DNA from: Hyphomicrobiales bacterium
GTDB lineage: Bacteria; Pseudomonadota; Alphaproteobacteria; Rhizobiales; Beijerinckiaceae
Length of the DNA stretch: 64,000 nt
Direction of reading: 5' to 3'
Assembly: GCA_026400535.1 (NCBI GenBank)
Contig: JAPLOU010000017.1
Span: 1 to 64,000 of the forward strand
Positions 8,253 to 17,557 of this stretch are shown piece after piece. The first letter of the stretch is position 1. Each line of letters begins with the position of its first letter. Both the position numbers and the translations under genes were made by a program. The notes beneath the pieces were generated by a model. That model was not told where the DNA came from. It saw only the letters and a program-made list of their open reading frames with translations, and ran no database searches.

Positions 8253-8994
8253 GATGCGTTTGTCCCTGTTTGCACCAAGACCGGACCCCGACCATATCGA
8301 CGTGGGCCACGGCGACAGAAGCTTCAAGGTCGCGGTGAGGCGCAGGGCGTCAGCGCGCCGCTTCACCTTGCGCGTCTCAACGGCATCCGGCGAGGTCGTG
8401 CTGACCTTGCCCGAGCGCGCCGACCTCAAGGCCGCGCGGCTGTTCGCCGAAGCCCATGGCGGCTGGATCGCATCCCGCCTTGCCAAGCGGCCCGACGGCG
8501 TGGCCTTCGCCTCGGGTGCCATGGTGCCGCTGCGGGGCGTGCCGCACCGTATCGTTCACTGGTCGACCGTGCGGGGCGTAACCAAGGCGGCCGAGGACCG
8601 CGACGGCAATCCGATCATCGCGGTTTCCGGCGACAGCGCACATGTGGCGCGGCGCGTCACTGACTTCCTCAAGCGCGAGGCTCTCAAGGACCTCACCGGG
8701 TCCGTGGATCACCACACGCGCGCCCTTGGCATCCCGGCCCGCAAGATCGCAGTGCGCGACACCGCCAGCCGCTGGGGCTCCTGTTCCGCGAAGGGCCATC
8801 TGAGCTTCTCGTGGCGGCTGATCATGGCCCCGCCGCTGGTGCTCGACTATCTCGCGGCCCACGAGGTGGCGCATCTGAAAGAGATGAACCACTCGCACCG
8901 GTTCTGGGCGCTGACGCACAGGCTGTGCCCGCGCACGGAGGAGGCCGAGGCGTGGCTCAAGCGCCATGGTGCCGGCCTGCACCGCTACGGCTGA
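8251..8994 (+). CDS. YgjP-like metal-dependent hydrolase (M48-related, DUF45)
   Basis: A 247-aa predicted zinc metalloprotease of the YgjP/SprT-like group. The zinc site is clear: AAHEVAHLKEMNHSHRFW with His204, Glu205 and His208 of HExxH and a third ligand at His216. The family hallmark SRWGSCSAKGHLSFSWRL precedes it at about residues 173-190. Physiological substrates are not established. The start may be GTG 8251 (better spacing to AGG) or ATG 8254. It ends in a back-to-back TGATCA with the convergent NlpC/P60 gene, so the two coding regions abut without a gap. Confidence 0.85.
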   Translation: MMRLSLFAPRPDPDHIDVGHGDRSFKVAVRRRASARRFTLRVSTASGEVVLTLPERADLKAARLFAEAHGGWIASRLAKRPDGVAFASGAMVPLRGVPHRIVHWSTVRGVTKAAEDRDGNPIIAVSGDSAHVARRVTDFLKREALKDLTGSVDHHTRALGIPARKIAVRDTASRWGSCSAKGHLSFSWRLIMAPPLVLDYLAAHEVAHLKEMNHSHRFWALTHRLCPRTEEAEAWLKRHGAGLHRYG

Positions 8995-9861
8995 TCAGCC
9001 GGGTCTGCGGATGCTGGTCACGGGTCCGCCGCCCTTGGCCTTGATGCGCTCGACCGCTACGCTCAGTGGCTCGCTGACGACCATCATGTGAAACCCGTTG
9101 GCATGCAGAAGCTGACCTGCGCTCTGCATCAGGCCGACATGCCCTTTCCAGAACACCAGATCCCCGCGGCGGAGGCCGGCCAGATCAGGTGCGGTCCCGA
9201 CAAGGCGGCCAACAGAATGCTCCTGCAGGTCGCTGTCGCGCGGCACCGTGATGCCGGCCGCATCGAAAGCGAGTTGCGCCAGCCCGGAGCAATCAAGCCC
9301 AAGGCTGCTCTTGCCGCCCCACAGATAGGGCACGTGCAGCAACTGCTCGGCCACGGCCACCGGATCGGCGGCATGGTGATCGAGCGGGCTGAGATGCGCG
9401 GCCCAGATACAGGTGCGGGCAAGGCCGGCCACGCCGGCGACAACCGCAAAATCGCCCTGCCGTTCGACCACATGCACGCGCGAGCCGAGGGACAGGGTCA
9501 TCGCGCGCGGCAACTTCATCGACGGGCCGGGATAGGCGAAGGTCCGGACGGCGCTGACGCGGTGGCTTGCAGGCAGCGAGGCAGGGCCCAACCGCTCGGC
9601 CGGCAGATAACCGACATAACCGTCACCGGCGAGCTGGCCCCAGGCCCATCCCTCGTTGATCTCGAAAACGGTGACCATCTCGCCACAAAGGGCTTCCGAG
9701 TCGAGGCCGGCATCCTTGCGCGGTTCGCGATGGAGCGGGGCTGCGTGGGTGATCACCTGCATGGCGGTTCCGGCCACGAAAACTGCCGCCTCCACCCGCC
9801 CTTTCAGGGCTGCATCGGCCAGATCGGGGCGAAAGGCGTTCAGTCTGCGGTCCAGTGTCAT
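8995..9861 (-). CDS. NlpC/P60 family peptidoglycan endopeptidase
   Basis: A 288-aa protein with N-terminal SH3-like segments (about residues 30-90 and 105-160; VFEINEGWAWGQLAGDGYVGY is typical) and a C-terminal NlpC/P60 cysteine peptidase domain. The active site is Cys191 in GLDCSGLAQLAF, His241 in WKGHVGLM and a polar third residue in LLHANGFH. Such enzymes cut the D-Glu to diamino acid bond in peptide stems. No signal peptide is visible, so it may act on cytoplasmic muropeptides. The ATG at 9861 overlaps the stop of the MarR gene (ATGA), so the two are translationally coupled. Confidence 0.88.
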   Translation of the reverse strand: MTLDRRLNAFRPDLADAALKGRVEAAVFVAGTAMQVITHAAPLHREPRKDAGLDSEALCGEMVTVFEINEGWAWGQLAGDGYVGYLPAERLGPASLPASHRVSAVRTFAYPGPSMKLPRAMTLSLGSRVHVVERQGDFAVVAGVAGLARTCIWAAHLSPLDHHAADPVAVAEQLLHVPYLWGGKSSLGLDCSGLAQLAFDAAGITVPRDSDLQEHSVGRLVGTAPDLAGLRRGDLVFWKGHVGLMQSAGQLLHANGFHMMVVSEPLSVAVERIKAKGGGPVTSIRRPG

Positions 9862-10211
9862 CCGCGTGCAAGCTCCCTGAGGTTGGCCATGATCAGCCCG
9901 GCGAGGTGATCGACCGCCTGCGCGCCCGCAACCGTCCGCTTGATGATGACATTGCGGCGGTCGAGCGGATCGCGTTCCCGCGTGACAAGACCGAGCTTGC
10001 CCATCGTGTCGAGGGCGCGGGTGATGACGGGCTTGGTGACGTTGAGTTTCTCGGCCAGCCCGCGAACGGTATGCGGCGGCAGGTCGAGGTAGATCGTCAT
10101 CAGGATGGCGTACTGTCGCGACGACAGGTCTGGCGCACCCGCGCGGACCTGCGCCAGGTTGACGTCCCGCCACATGAACAGCGCCCGTCCCGGTTTGATC
10201 TCAATCGCCAT
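9858..10211 (-). CDS. MarR-type winged-helix regulator
   Basis: A 117-aa DNA-binding protein of the MarR family. The recognition region reads TVRGLAEKLNVTKPVITRALD, followed by the wing with the conserved DxRDRR-like segment ERDPLDRRNVII, and a C-terminal dimerisation helix. I use the ATG at 10211; a longer TTG start at 10232 is less likely. It lies between an M17 aminopeptidase and an NlpC/P60 endopeptidase, overlapping the latter by four bases. It may control this peptide-degrading group, but no operator was recognised. Confidence 0.85.
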   Translation of the reverse strand: MAIEIKPGRALFMWRDVNLAQVRAGAPDLSSRQYAILMTIYLDLPPHTVRGLAEKLNVTKPVITRALDTMGKLGLVTRERDPLDRRNVIIKRTVAGAQAVDHLAGLIMANLRELARG

Positions 10212-10271
10212 ATTCGACGACGTCCATCTCAATGATGACCCCTCTGTCAGGCATCGCCGGTCAACAATCCG

Positions 10272-11666
10272 TCAAGAGCGCGGGTACCGCGCCTTCAGGA
10301 CGGCATGGATCAGGCGCGCGGCCTGCACCTCGCCGCCTTCCGGGCGTCCAGGCCTGGTGGTGGGGTTCCAGGCGAAAATGTCGAAATGCACATGCGAAGA
10401 CGCCTTTTCGACAAAGCGACTGAGGAACAGCGCGGCGGTGATCGACCCCGCAAAGGGGCCGCCCGAGATGTGGTTCAAGGTCGCGATCTTCGAATCGAGC
10501 AACTGGTCATAGGGGCCCCACAGCGGCAGCCGCCAGACAGGATCATGCACCCTGGGCGCCAACCGGGCCAGTTCCTGCGCCAGAGCGTCGTCATGGGTGT
10601 AGAATGGCGGCAGATCGGGGCCGAGGGCCACCCGCGCTGCGCCCGTCAGCGTGGCGAAATCGGCGATGAAGGCCGGAGCCTCCTCGTCAGCCAGCGCCAG
10701 CGCATCCGCCAGGAGCAGCCGGCCTTCGGCATCGGTGTTGCCGATCTCGACCGTGAAGCCCTTGCGGCTTTGCAGGACGTCACCGGGGCGGAAGGCATTG
10801 CCGGCGATGGCGTTCTCGACCGCCGGAACCAGAAGCCGCAGCCGCACGGGCAGCCTTGCGCCCATGACCATCCGGGCTGCGGCGATCGCCGCGGCCGCAC
10901 CACCCATGTCCTTCTTCATCAGCAGCATCGCGTTGTCGGGCTTGATGTTGAGCCCTCCGGTATCGAACACGACGCCCTTGCCCACCAGCGTGACCTTCGG
11001 GTGGTGCGGCTCGCCCCAACTCAGGTCGATCAGGCGCGGAGCACGGGTGGAGGCCTTGCCGACCGCATGGATCATGGGGAAGTTCGCACCGATCAGATCG
11101 TCGCCGAGCGTGACCTGCACCGGCGCGCCATATGCTGCGGCGAGGGCCCGGACCGCCGCCTCCAGTTCGTCGGGCCCAAGATCATTGGCGGGCGTGTTGA
11201 CGAGGTCGCGCGATGCCATCACCGCGTCGGCGATGCGGACGGTCTCGGCGATGTCGACACCGCGCGGCGCGACCAGCCTGGCTTCGACCGGGGTCGCCGT
11301 CCGATAGCGGGCAAAACGGTAGGCCGACAGCAACCAGGCGAGCGCAGCAGCAGCCGGATCGGCCAGCCTGCCGCGAAACACATAGTCGCCGGGCGGAAGC
11401 AGGGCCGACAGCCGGCCCGGCGCGAAGGGATCGCGGTGTCCTGTTCCCTGCGGCGTCTGGCCGGCCAGCACGAGGGCGACATCGCCGCGGCCATCCGGCA
11501 CCACAAGATGACGCCCCGCCTGCCCGGCGAATCCCGAGACCTCGGCGAACCGGACAGCCCGCGCCGGCAGCCTTGCCTGAACCGCCTGCCAGTCATCGGA
11601 CGACGCCAGATGGATCGGCACGGGCACGGACGTGGAGGCAATCAGAAGGTCGGGCACGGGAGTCAT
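10272..11666 (-). CDS. Leucyl aminopeptidase family protein (M17)
   Basis: Cytosolic two-metal aminopeptidase (464 aa) that removes N-terminal residues from peptides. The catalytic C-terminal domain has the metal-binding signatures VGKGVVFDTGGLNIKP (Lys230, Asp235 region), MKKDMGGAAA, and the family signature NTDAEGRL at 310-317. The N-terminal macro-like domain is divergent, as in the alphaproteobacterial M17 branch distinct from classical PepA. It leads the leftward group with MarR and NlpC/P60; together they suggest handling of cell-wall or protein-derived peptides. Confidence 0.9.
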   Translation of the reverse strand: MTPVPDLLIASTSVPVPIHLASSDDWQAVQARLPARAVRFAEVSGFAGQAGRHLVVPDGRGDVALVLAGQTPQGTGHRDPFAPGRLSALLPPGDYVFRGRLADPAAAALAWLLSAYRFARYRTATPVEARLVAPRGVDIAETVRIADAVMASRDLVNTPANDLGPDELEAAVRALAAAYGAPVQVTLGDDLIGANFPMIHAVGKASTRAPRLIDLSWGEPHHPKVTLVGKGVVFDTGGLNIKPDNAMLLMKKDMGGAAAAIAAARMVMGARLPVRLRLLVPAVENAIAGNAFRPGDVLQSRKGFTVEIGNTDAEGRLLLADALALADEEAPAFIADFATLTGAARVALGPDLPPFYTHDDALAQELARLAPRVHDPVWRLPLWGPYDQLLDSKIATLNHISGGPFAGSITAALFLSRFVEKASSHVHFDIFAWNPTTRPGRPEGGEVQAARLIHAVLKARYPRS

Positions 11667-11703
11667 CTCCTTCCGCTTCGGGCGCCGCCGGGGCGGGCGG
11701 TCT

Positions 11704-11718
11704 TTAACACTCCGTTAG
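11704..11718. promoter_or_regulatory. CtrA-like site upstream of tadD
   Basis: TTAA-N7-TTAG, one mismatch from the CtrA consensus TTAA-N7-TTAA, about 100 bases before the tadD start. A further GTTAAC lies just downstream (11720-11725). TTAA is scarce in this GC-rich sequence. Confidence 0.4.
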
Positions 11719-11819
11719 GGTTAACGATTTATCACCAGACTGGCCACAGCGTTTGTCGAGAACCGCGCTGATCACGGCAATTGCGCAACGGTTTTGCAGA
11801 CGGGGCTACGGGGCACAGG

Positions 11820-12674
11820 ATGTTGGTCAACCTTCGTGGGACGATTTCCATGACAGTGATGGCTGTCATGCTGGGCGGCTGCCTTGGCCGCGGAGCGGCG
11901 AATCTGACGGGTTCACTCGGGTCGTCACAGCCGATGAGCGAACAGGAATGGCGATCCGAGGTCCAGACCTGGGAGCCGCGCTACAGCGCCAATCCGAAGG
12001 ATCGGGTCGCAGCCCTGCGCTATGCGCGGGCGCTCCGGGCCCTCGACCAGCACGCACAGGCCATGGCAATCCTGCGGACCGCCGTGATCCACCATCCCAA
12101 TGACCACGAAATGCTCGGCGCCTATGGGCGCTCGCTGATGGACACTGGCCAGCTCAAGCAGGCCGAAGAGGTCCTGTCGCGCGCCCACCTGCCCGAACGC
12201 CCGGACTGGCGCATCCTGTCGGCGCAGGGCGCCGTCGCCGACCAGCTTGGCGAGCACCAGCGGGCGCAGGAGTTCTATCAGGCCGCCCTGAAGATCAATC
12301 CTGGCGATCCCACGATCATGTCGAATCTCGGCCTGTCATATGCGCTGTCGAAGCGGCTGCCCGAGGCCGAGCAGGTGCTGGGCGAGGCGGCACGCCATCC
12401 GCGCGCCGACAAGCGGGTGCGCCAGAATCTGGTTCTCGTGCTCGGGCTCCAGGGCAAGTTCAGGGAAGCCGAGCAGGTCGCAGCGACCGACATGTCGCCG
12501 CCCGACGCGGCCAAGGCCATGGTGCAGTTGCGCCAGATGGTCAGCCAGCCCAACAGTTGGGACATGCTGCGCCAGAACGGGGGCGCCTCGCGTGCCACCA
12601 CGCCCGGCCGCGCCACCGTGAGCCGCGCGCCCGCACGCGCGCCGTCGGCCGACGCCCCGAGCAGCAGCAACTGA
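11820..12674 (+). CDS. tadD: Tad pilus assembly lipoprotein TadD (TPR)
   Basis: A 284-aa lipoprotein with TPR repeats, matching TadD, which helps assemble or position the secretin of the Flp pilus. The N-terminus has a signal peptide with lipobox LGGC, the lipidated residue being Cys21. TPR units run from about residue 55 to 215; examples are AILRTAVIHHPNDHEMLGAYG and FYQAALKINPGDPTIMSNLG. The C-terminus is Ala/Ser/Pro-rich and likely disordered. I start at ATG 11820 with a G-rich ribosome site before it. It is convergent with tadC and transcribed apart from the main tad operon. Confidence 0.87.
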   Translation: MLVNLRGTISMTVMAVMLGGCLGRGAANLTGSLGSSQPMSEQEWRSEVQTWEPRYSANPKDRVAALRYARALRALDQHAQAMAILRTAVIHHPNDHEMLGAYGRSLMDTGQLKQAEEVLSRAHLPERPDWRILSAQGAVADQLGEHQRAQEFYQAALKINPGDPTIMSNLGLSYALSKRLPEAEQVLGEAARHPRADKRVRQNLVLVLGLQGKFREAEQVAATDMSPPDAAKAMVQLRQMVSQPNSWDMLRQNGGASRATTPGRATVSRAPARAPSADAPSSSN

Positions 12675-12742
12675 CCCTTCGGGAAACCGCTCTGGTCCTG
12701 AATCCTGGGTGAACTGGGCCGGCCGCGGCCGCCGGTGTGCGC

Positions 12743-13711
12743 CTACTTGAGGCCCATCACGCCGATGACGGCTGGCATCATGATCACCAGCATCAGCACC
12801 GGCAGGAAGAAGATAATCATCGGAACGGTCAGCTTGGGCGGGAGGGACATGGCCCGCTTCTCGGCCTCCTGCATGCGCATGTCACGGCTTTCCTGGGCCA
12901 GAACGCGCAGGGCGACGCCCACCGGCGTGCCGTAGCGCTCGGCCTGGATCAGGGCCGTGGTCACCGACTTGACCGATTCGATCTCCGTGCGCTTGGCAAG
13001 GTTCTCGTAGGCCTGGCGCCGCTCCTGCAGATAGGACAGTTCGGCGGTCGTCAGAACCAGTTCCTCGGCGAGCGCGACGGACTGGGTTCCGATCTCCGCA
13101 CCGACGCGGCGGAAGGCGTGCTCGACCGACATCCCCGACTCAACGCAGATCAGCATCAGGTCAAGCGCATCGGGGAAGGCGCGCTTGATCGACAACTGGC
13201 GCTTCTGGACCTGGTTCTTCAGCATCACCTCGGGCAGCTTGAGGCCGGCAAAGGTGGCTGCCGCCACGCAAAGCAGGTTCATCATCACGCCCTGGCTCAG
13301 GACATCGAGGTACAGGAAATAGAACAGGCCCCCGAAAAGGCCGACGATCGGGCCGACCAGCCTGTAGAAGTAGAGCGCGATCTCAGCCCCCTGTCCGCGA
13401 TAACCGGCCTGGATGAGCTTCAGGCGCGCGTCCTCAACGCCGAGATGCTTGGCGAGCTGAAGCCGGTCCACGATCTGCTTCATGAAGCCCTTCGACTCCT
13501 GGCGCAGATGGCCGCTGCTGTTCATTCGGGTACGCTCGCGCTGGCGGATGGCCTCGCGTTCGGTTGAGGCGGACTTCATCCGGCGGCGCAGTCCGTCATT
13601 GTTGAGATAGGGCAGCGCCAGCGTCACGACCGTGGCGGCAGCGGCGAGGGCGAAGACCAACGAGGCGAGAAAGCGCGGGTCGACAAGTCTCTGTATGATG
13701 AAATCGATCAT
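12743..13711 (-). CDS. tadC: Tad/Flp pilus inner-membrane platform protein TadC
   Basis: A 322-aa integral membrane protein with a type II secretion F domain (about residues 145-290) and membrane segments near 12-32, 120-150 and 295-318. TadC pairs with TadB to form the inner-membrane platform on which the TadA ATPase drives pilus assembly. Motifs such as PDALDLMLICVESGMSVEHA are typical. It is the last gene of the leftward tad operon and starts 14 bases after tadB. Confidence 0.92.
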   Translation of the reverse strand: MIDFIIQRLVDPRFLASLVFALAAAATVVTLALPYLNNDGLRRRMKSASTEREAIRQRERTRMNSSGHLRQESKGFMKQIVDRLQLAKHLGVEDARLKLIQAGYRGQGAEIALYFYRLVGPIVGLFGGLFYFLYLDVLSQGVMMNLLCVAAATFAGLKLPEVMLKNQVQKRQLSIKRAFPDALDLMLICVESGMSVEHAFRRVGAEIGTQSVALAEELVLTTAELSYLQERRQAYENLAKRTEIESVKSVTTALIQAERYGTPVGVALRVLAQESRDMRMQEAEKRAMSLPPKLTVPMIIFFLPVLMLVIMMPAVIGVMGLK

Positions 13712-13725
13712 GTCCGGCCCCGCCC

Positions 13726-14703
13726 TCAGACCTCGAAATTGATCATCTTGCGCATCACCAGGATGCCCATCAGCATCCAGACGGCGCCGCCGACCAATGT
13801 GAACAGGCCCGCCTGCGTCATCCAGAGCTTTTCGATGTAGGCCGGCGTCGTGAGGTAGACCATGCTCGCCACGCCGATCGGCATGCAGGCGATAATGCCG
13901 GCGGAGGATTTCGCCTCGGCACTCAGCGCCTGGACTTTCGCTGTCAGCTTGCGGCGCTCGCGCACGACCTTGGCCATGTTGGCCAGGGATTCGGCCAGGT
14001 TGCCGCCGCTCTTCTGCTGGATCGTGATGATGATGCCGAAGTAGTTCGCCTCCGGCACCGGGATGCGCTTGTAAAGTGCTTCGATGCCGTCGCCGAGCGA
14101 CAGGCCGAGCGCCTGGGCGTCCATGATCTGCTTGAACTCGGAGCGGACGGGCTCGGCGGCTTCCGACGAGATGATCCGGACGCAGTCATTGAGCGGCAGG
14201 CCGGATTTCAGGCCCCGCGTGATCACATCGAGTGCATTCGGAAACTCGCGCAGGAACAGCTTGATGCGGCGCTTCTTGAGAAAGCCGAGGAACCAGTTCG
14301 GCAGGCCAAATCCGCCCACGATCAGGCCCGGCAGGGCAAAGATCGGGCCACTGAGCATGTAGGCGCCGATCAGGGCAAGGACGACCCCCGACACGGCGCT
14401 GTAGAGATAGAACGTCTTCTTGTCGATCTTCAGTCCGGCCTGCGAGATCTTGTCGTCGAGGTTGAGCCTGCCGCGCGCCTTCTCGCGCCGCTCGAGATCC
14501 TTGAGACTTTGGGCCACCTGGTCGCGCTTGTTGCGCTGCTGGGGGGCGTTGCGCGCCTGACGTTCCTTGGCCGAGACGGGCGTCAAGGCCCTGCGGCGCT
14601 GTTCGGCCCGCTGCTCTCCCGAGAGCAGCGGGTAGATCAGTGCATAGGCGATACCGGCGGCCGCGGCCGCGATCAACAGGATGGGGGCGTAAGTGGCAAG
14701 CAT
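13726..14703 (-). CDS. tadB: Tad/Flp pilus inner-membrane platform protein TadB
   Basis: A 325-aa partner of TadC with an N-terminal membrane segment (about 5-25), a central pair of segments (about 102-140) and a type II secretion F domain near 155-285 with FPNALDVITRGLKSGLPLND and IIITIQQKSGGNLAESLANM. The C-terminus has one more membrane helix. It lies between tadA and tadC in the usual gene order. Confidence 0.92.
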   Translation of the reverse strand: MLATYAPILLIAAAAAGIAYALIYPLLSGEQRAEQRRRALTPVSAKERQARNAPQQRNKRDQVAQSLKDLERREKARGRLNLDDKISQAGLKIDKKTFYLYSAVSGVVLALIGAYMLSGPIFALPGLIVGGFGLPNWFLGFLKKRRIKLFLREFPNALDVITRGLKSGLPLNDCVRIISSEAAEPVRSEFKQIMDAQALGLSLGDGIEALYKRIPVPEANYFGIIITIQQKSGGNLAESLANMAKVVRERRKLTAKVQALSAEAKSSAGIIACMPIGVASMVYLTTPAYIEKLWMTQAGLFTLVGGAVWMLMGILVMRKMINFEV

Positions 14704-14801
14704 GAAAGCCCTCCGGCTCCTCGGTGATCAGGGCGGTGCGGTTCGTATCGTCAGGGGCGTTGCGCGCCCCGCAAAAGCGGCGTCCATGGCGTGCACCGTG
14801 C

Positions 14802-16271
14802 CTAGCCCGTCCCGGCTTCAGGCCGGACTTCCATGGCATCGAGCGCGGCAGCAAGGTTCTTCTCTTCGTTGTAGTAACGCGCCCGTTCCCAGAACCTGGG
14901 CCGGCCGATCCCGGTGGAGCGATGCAGGCCGGCAAGCTTGCCGTTGGCGTCCTCGCCGGTGATGTCATAGACGACCACGTCCTGGGTGATGATCACTTCG
15001 CCTTCCATCCCGAGCACTTCTGTGATGTGCGTGATGCGGCGCGAGCCGTCGCGCAGGCGGGCGGCCTGCACGATCACGTCGACGGAGGAGACGATCATTT
15101 CCCGGATCGTGCGGGAGGGCAGCGAGAAGCCGCCCATGGTGATCATCGATTCGATACGCGAAAGGGCCTCGCGCGGGGAGTTGGCGTGCAGGGTTCCCAT
15201 CGAGCCATCATGGCCCGTGTTCATCGCCTGCAGCAGGTCGAAGGCCTCCGGTCCGCGGACTTCGCCGACGATGATCCGCTCCGGACGCATGCGCAGGCAG
15301 TTCTTGACCAGATCGCGCATGGTGATCGAGCCCTGACCTTCAAGATTCGGCGGCCTGGTTTCGAGGCGCACCACATGCGGCTGCTGGAGCTGCAGTTCGG
15401 CCGCGTCTTCGCAGGTGATGACGCGCTCGTCGTCATCGATGTAGTTGGTCAGGCAGTTCAGCAAGGTTGTCTTGCCCGAACCGGTGCCGCCCGAGATGAC
15501 GACGTTGCAGCGGACCCGGCCGATGATCTTCAGGATCGAGGCCCCTTCCGGCGTGATCGCGCCGAAGCGGGTGAGCTGGTCGAGCGTCAGCTTGTCCTTC
15601 TTGAACTTGCGGATGGTGAGCGCGGCGCCATCGATCGCCAGCGGCGGCGCGATGACGTTGACGCGCGAGCCATCCGGGAGGCGCGCGTCGCAGATCGGCG
15701 ATGATTCGTCGACCCGCCGGCCGACCTGGCTGACGATACGCTGGCAGATGTTCATCAGCTGCTGCTGGTCGCGGAAGCGGATCGTGGTCTGCTGGATCTT
15801 GCCGCCGACTTCGATGTAGGTCCGGTTCGGGCCGTTGACCATGATGTCGGCGATGTCATCACGGGCCAGGAGCGGCTCCAGGGGGCCATAGCCAAGGATG
15901 TCGTTGCAGATGTCCGTGAGCAGGTCTTCCTGCTCGGCGATCGACAGCACCAGGTTCTTCAGCGAGATGATCTCGTTGATGATGTCGCGGATTTCCTCGC
16001 GGGCGCTCTCGGAATCGAGCTTGGCCAGCTGCGCCAGATCGATCGCCTCGATCAGCGCTCCGAAGATCATGCTCTTGGTCTGGTAATACTCCTCGGAGCG
16101 GACTATCTCCTGCATGACATGGACCGGCTTGGCAGGCTCGGGCTGCCGAATCATGTCGGTCGAGCGCGGGACCTGCGTCGAGACCGAGCGCGCGGGCGCT
16201 GCCGCCTGCGGCGTGGGAGCCGGTGTCGCGCCGGGTGATGCAAACCCGTTCGCTGGTCTTTTGCCGAACAT
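14802..16271 (-). CDS. tadA: Tad/Flp pilus assembly ATPase TadA/CpaF
   Basis: A 489-aa secretion ATPase of the VirB11/PilT superfamily that powers pilus extension and retraction. The Walker A motif is [14 protein letters not shown] (P-loop 261-268); Asp box [20 protein letters not shown], Walker [14 protein letters not shown] and His box [15 protein letters not shown] follow in order. The N-terminal 50 residues are Pro/Ala-rich and probably flexible, as in CpaF. It sits 27 bases downstream of tadZ in the operon. Confidence 0.95.
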   Translation of the reverse strand: MFGKRPANGFASPGATPAPTPQAAAPARSVSTQVPRSTDMIRQPEPAKPVHVMQEIVRSEEYYQTKSMIFGALIEAIDLAQLAKLDSESAREEIRDIINEIISLKNLVLSIAEQEDLLTDICNDILGYGPLEPLLARDDIADIMVNGPNRTYIEVGGKIQQTTIRFRDQQQLMNICQRIVSQVGRRVDESSPICDARLPDGSRVNVIAPPLAIDGAALTIRKFKKDKLTLDQLTRFGAITPEGASILKIIGRVRCNVVISGGTGSGKTTLLNCLTNYIDDDERVITCEDAAELQLQQPHVVRLETRPPNLEGQGSITMRDLVKNCLRMRPERIIVGEVRGPEAFDLLQAMNTGHDGSMGTLHANSPREALSRIESMITMGGFSLPSRTIREMIVSSVDVIVQAARLRDGSRRITHITEVLGMEGEVIITQDVVVYDITGEDANGKLAGLHRSTGIGRPRFWERARYYNEEKNLAAALDAMEVRPEAGTG

Positions 16272-16298
16272 CGCTCAGTCCTCGTCCTGTCCGAACAT

Positions 16299-17555
16299 CT
16301 ACTTGGCCTTGCGCCGCGTCAGTTTCGCCAGAATTGGCTCGATCAGGCTCTTGCGGCCGCGCTTGGCTTCCAGGCGCCCCATCAGGCCCGACGCCAGCTG
16401 GATGAAATGCTGGGTGATGGGTCCGGAAGGCTGAACCTCGGCGATCATCTGGCCATTGTTGGCGGCCGTGCCGAACAGCTGCGCGTCGAAGGGGATCGCT
16501 GTGGACAGCGGCATGCCGAAGGTCTTGGCAAACTCCGCGGCCGAGATCTCGGGGCGTTTCGGCATGCCGACCATGTTCAGCATCAGCTGCGGCTGACGGT
16601 CATGGGTCCGTGTTGCCCGGCACAGGTCCATGAGATTCTTGGCGTTGCGCAGCGACGCGAGGTCGGGGGTCGCGACGATCAGGATGTCGTCGGAGTTCAC
16701 GATCACGCGGCGCGCCCAGGCGTTCCACAGGTGCGGGACGTCGAGAACGATGGTCGGAACGAGCCCGCGCAGGATCTCGATGAGCTGGTCCATCGACTCC
16801 TCGGAGAGGTCGAAGGTCTTGTCGAGGATGGCGGGCGCCGCCATGAGGCTCAGATTTTCCGAGCAGCGCGACAAAAGCCGGTCCACCATGGCCTGGTCGA
16901 TGCGGTCCGGCGCGAAGATCGCGTCGGCGACGCCCTGCGGCGGGTCCTGGTTGAAGTCGAGGCCAGCCGTGCCGAAGGCGAGATCGAGATCGACGAGAAC
17001 GGTCGAGCTGTCGAGGTTCTGCGAAATGGCCCAGGCGACATTGTGCGCGACGGTGGAGGCGCCGACACCGCCTTTCGAGCCGACCACCGAAATGGTGCGG
17101 CCCAGCGTGGCGGCGCCGGGCGAGGCGAAGAGCTGCGACACCGAGCGCACAATGTCGATCACGCTGACCGGAGTGATGAGATAGTCGCTGACCCCCTTGC
17201 GGGTCAGCTCGCGGTAGAGCGAGACATCGTTGAGATGGCCGACCACGATGACGCGGGTGCCGGCATCGCAAACCTCGGCAAGCTTGTCGAGATGTGCGAT
17301 CAACGAGGTGCCGTCCCCCGTGTTCTCAAGGATCAGCGCGTTCGGCGTGGGGTTGTCCTGAAAAGCCTCGACGGCTGCAACCGGTCCGCCCATCTGGACC
17401 TTGGACAAGGCCTTCTGCATGCGCCGGTCGGAGATGGCCGACTGGACAGCGGCCGCCACGTCATGGCTTTCGCAGAAAGCCTGCAAGGTGATGCGCGGTA
17501 CCGGCGCGATCACTTCGGCGTTGAGATCAAACATGGCGCTGCTGTCGTTGCTCAT
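16299..17555 (-). CDS. cpaE: Pilus localisation ATPase TadZ/CpaE
   Basis: A 418-aa two-domain protein: an N-terminal atypical receiver-like domain (about 20-145) and a C-terminal ParA/MinD-type ATPase with the deviant Walker A motif KGGVGAST at 161-168. CpaE/TadZ localises the pilus machinery, at the pole in Caulobacter. The receiver-like part lacks a clear phospho-acceptor context. It starts two bases from the stop of cpaD, so they are tightly coupled in the operon. Confidence 0.93.
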   Translation of the reverse strand: MSNDSSAMFDLNAEVIAPVPRITLQAFCESHDVAAAVQSAISDRRMQKALSKVQMGGPVAAVEAFQDNPTPNALILENTGDGTSLIAHLDKLAEVCDAGTRVIVVGHLNDVSLYRELTRKGVSDYLITPVSVIDIVRSVSQLFASPGAATLGRTISVVGSKGGVGASTVAHNVAWAISQNLDSSTVLVDLDLAFGTAGLDFNQDPPQGVADAIFAPDRIDQAMVDRLLSRCSENLSLMAAPAILDKTFDLSEESMDQLIEILRGLVPTIVLDVPHLWNAWARRVIVNSDDILIVATPDLASLRNAKNLMDLCRATRTHDRQPQLMLNMVGMPKRPEISAAEFAKTFGMPLSTAIPFDAQLFGTAANNGQMIAEVQPSGPITQHFIQLASGLMGRLEAKRGRKSLIEPILAKLTRRKAK

Positions 17556-17557
17556 GT

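Noticed and set aside
9862-10173. N-terminal extension of the NlpC/P60 frame through the MarR gene
   Set aside because: Overlaps the MarR gene in another frame; the conserved protein starts at ATG 9861 inside an ATGA overlap.
10305-11771. 488-aa open frame on the plus strand opposite the M17 aminopeptidase
   Set aside because: Antisense to a gene with clear catalytic motifs; no domain of its own.
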